A stretch of 32,426 nt of DNA, taken from NCBI GenBank assembly GCA_903835065.1, contig CAILLO010000024.1, forward strand, positions 1-32,426. The letters run 5' to 3'. Of the stretch, positions 31,619-32,426 are shown in pieces. Origin of the DNA: an uncultured Eubacteriales bacterium (GTDB lineage: Bacteria > Bacillota > Clostridia > Saccharofermentanales > UBA5734). Each line of letters starts with the position of its first letter. The stretch's first letter is position 1. The position numbers and the translations under genes were made by a program. The notes beneath the pieces were generated by a model, which saw only the letters and a list, made by a program, of their open reading frames with translations, had not been told where the DNA came from and ran no database searches.

Positions 31619-32233
31619 ATGCCGGCAAAGAAGATCCTGGAAGCCAAGCAGACCGTCGTCGACGGTCTCGTCTCCGAGATGAAGAGCGCCAAGTCCCTGG
31701 TGATCGCCGACTACCGCGGCCTCACCGTGGAACAGGACACCAAGCTCCGCAACGACCTGCGCAAGGCGGGCGTCACGTACAAGGTGGTCAAGAACACGCT
31801 CGCCACGATCGCCGCGAAGAACGCGGGGATCAAGGGCCTCGAGACGCTGCTCGTCGGGCCGACCGCAATCGCCTACAGCACCACGGACGAAGTCGCCCCC
31901 GCGAAGGTCCTGAAGGAATTCGCGGACAAGGTCGACAAGTACAAGATCCGCGGCGGAGTCCTGGAAGGCAGAACGGTCGATCTCGACACGGTCAAGATGC
32001 TCGCTGCCATTCCGCCCAGACAAGTGCTCTACGCCCAGGTCGTCGTCACCCTCAACTCGCCCATCACCAAGCTCGCCATGCTGCTCGCCGCCATCGCCGA
32101 GAAGAACGGCGCCCCGAAGACGGAGACCGCAGACACGGCCGAAGCCGCACCGGAAGCCGCACCCGCCGTCGAAGCCGCACCCGTGGCCGAGACCGCGCCT
32201 GCCGCCGAAGCCGCTCCCGCGGCCGAAGCCTGA
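31619..32233 (+). CDS. rplJ: Ribosomal protein uL10 with Ala/Glu/Pro-rich tail
   Basis: A 204-residue protein forming the base of the L7/L12 stalk. SLVIADYRGLTVEQDTKLRNDLRKAG and YKVVKNTLA mark the rRNA-binding domain, followed by the L12-binding helix (NSPITKLAMLLAAIAEKNG, about 147-166). The last 38 residues consist mostly of Ala, Glu and Pro in imperfect EAAPA repeats. Such tails are seen in high-GC bacteria; this one is longer than usual. A strong AAGGAGG precedes the ATG. Confidence 0.96.
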   Translation: MPAKKILEAKQTVVDGLVSEMKSAKSLVIADYRGLTVEQDTKLRNDLRKAGVTYKVVKNTLATIAAKNAGIKGLETLLVGPTAIAYSTTDEVAPAKVLKEFADKVDKYKIRGGVLEGRTVDLDTVKMLAAIPPRQVLYAQVVVTLNSPITKLAMLLAAIAEKNGAPKTETADTAEAAPEAAPAVEAAPVAETAPAAEAAPAAEA

Positions 32234-32270
32234 ACCTTTCGACCTCTGTCCGAAGGAATCGAGAAGAACA

Positions 32271-32290
32271 GGACGTCCGTCCGGACGTCC
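32271..32290 (+). promoter_or_regulatory. Palindromic hairpin between rplJ and rplL
   Basis: GGACGTCC occurs at 32271-32278 and 32283-32290 and, being self-complementary, forms an 8-bp stem with a GTCC loop. No T tract follows, so it is not a terminator. It may set the higher rplL expression by mRNA processing, as in other bacteria (inference). Confidence 0.4.
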
Positions 32291-32312
32291 GGAATGAATG
32301 GAGGAAATGACC

Positions 32313-32426
32313 ATGGCCAGCGATAAGATCGCGAAATTCATCGAAGAAGTCAAGGGCCTCAGCGTGATGGAGCTCAACGAGCTCGTCAAGGCGCTCGAGA
32401 CCGAGTTCGGCGTGTCCGCTTCCGCA
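32313..32426 (+). CDS. rplL: Ribosomal protein bL12 (L7/L12), partial
   Basis: The N-terminal 38 codons of the stalk protein, cut by the right edge. SDKIAKFIEEVKGLSVMELNELVKALE is the conserved dimerisation domain, which binds L10. ATGGAGG lies upstream of the ATG at 32313. The hinge and C-terminal factor-binding domain are outside. Confidence 0.95.
   Translation, partial: MASDKIAKFIEEVKGLSVMELNELVKALETEFGVSASA

Noticed and set aside
1-32426. tRNA or rRNA genes, insertion sequences, prophage or defence islands
   Set aside because: No cloverleaf, rRNA segment, transposase, integrase or known defence domain was recognised in any part of the window.

Overview
The window is a GC-rich (roughly two-thirds G+C by eye) bacterial chromosome segment. 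Its gene content points to the Bacillota, most likely a Clostridia-type lineage. The evidence is an LPxTG thioester adhesin with a sortase, a class II cyclic-di-GMP riboswitch, a T-box leader, a type II thymidine kinase, an LCP/Wzz/BY-kinase/PHP-phosphatase surface polymer module, and the rpmG-secE-nusG-rplK-rplA-rplJ-rplL order. The species cannot be named from the sequence. Thr/Pro-rich tails or linkers on extracytoplasmic proteins recur (left-edge lipoprotein, adhesin, sortase, LCP protein, and even SecE).

Layout. (1) 1-3517: a leftward putative lipoprotein runs off the edge. A strong promoter and a class I (GEMM-I) cyclic-di-GMP riboswitch follow, then about 0.5 kb of unexplained sequence, then a second promoter and a class II cyclic-di-GMP riboswitch. 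The class II element is placed to free the Shine-Dalgarno (SD) site of a cell-wall-anchored thioester adhesin when ligand is bound. A class D-like sortase follows. (2) 3611-7603: a compact type IV pilus-like operon, pilC, four pseudopilin-like genes and pilT, joined by 4-nt overlaps, with no pilB, prepilin peptidase or pilMNO. (3) 7615-17689: an aromatic amino acid operon under a T-box leader that appears to read tyrosine tRNA and to act on translation. It encodes all seven shikimate steps plus prephenate dehydrogenase and the chorismate mutase/prephenate dehydratase P-protein, with two DAHP synthases and an AroE-AroK fusion. (4) 17686-21385: an SDR and two paralogous MFS-like membrane proteins, coupled to or close behind the aro operon. 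(5) 21382-24694: leftward uridine kinase, then rightward thymidine kinase, a DUF554 membrane protein and an MFS transporter. (6) 24691-28916: an LCP protein, then Wzz-, Wze- and Wzb-type proteins and a CvpA-like protein, with no glycosyltransferases. (7) 28979-32426: rpmG, secE, nusG, rplK, rplA, an L10 leader with attenuator, rplJ, and the start of rplL.

How it fits together. The left third looks like a surface-attachment locus under cyclic-di-GMP control: an adhesin, its sortase and a retractable pilus-like machine, with two structurally unrelated riboswitch classes for the same messenger in front. The middle makes aromatic amino acids and is gated by a T-box whose predicted alternative helices end in an SD-sequestering hairpin rather than a terminator. 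The right third is surface-polymer assembly and regulation followed by core translation and secretion genes.
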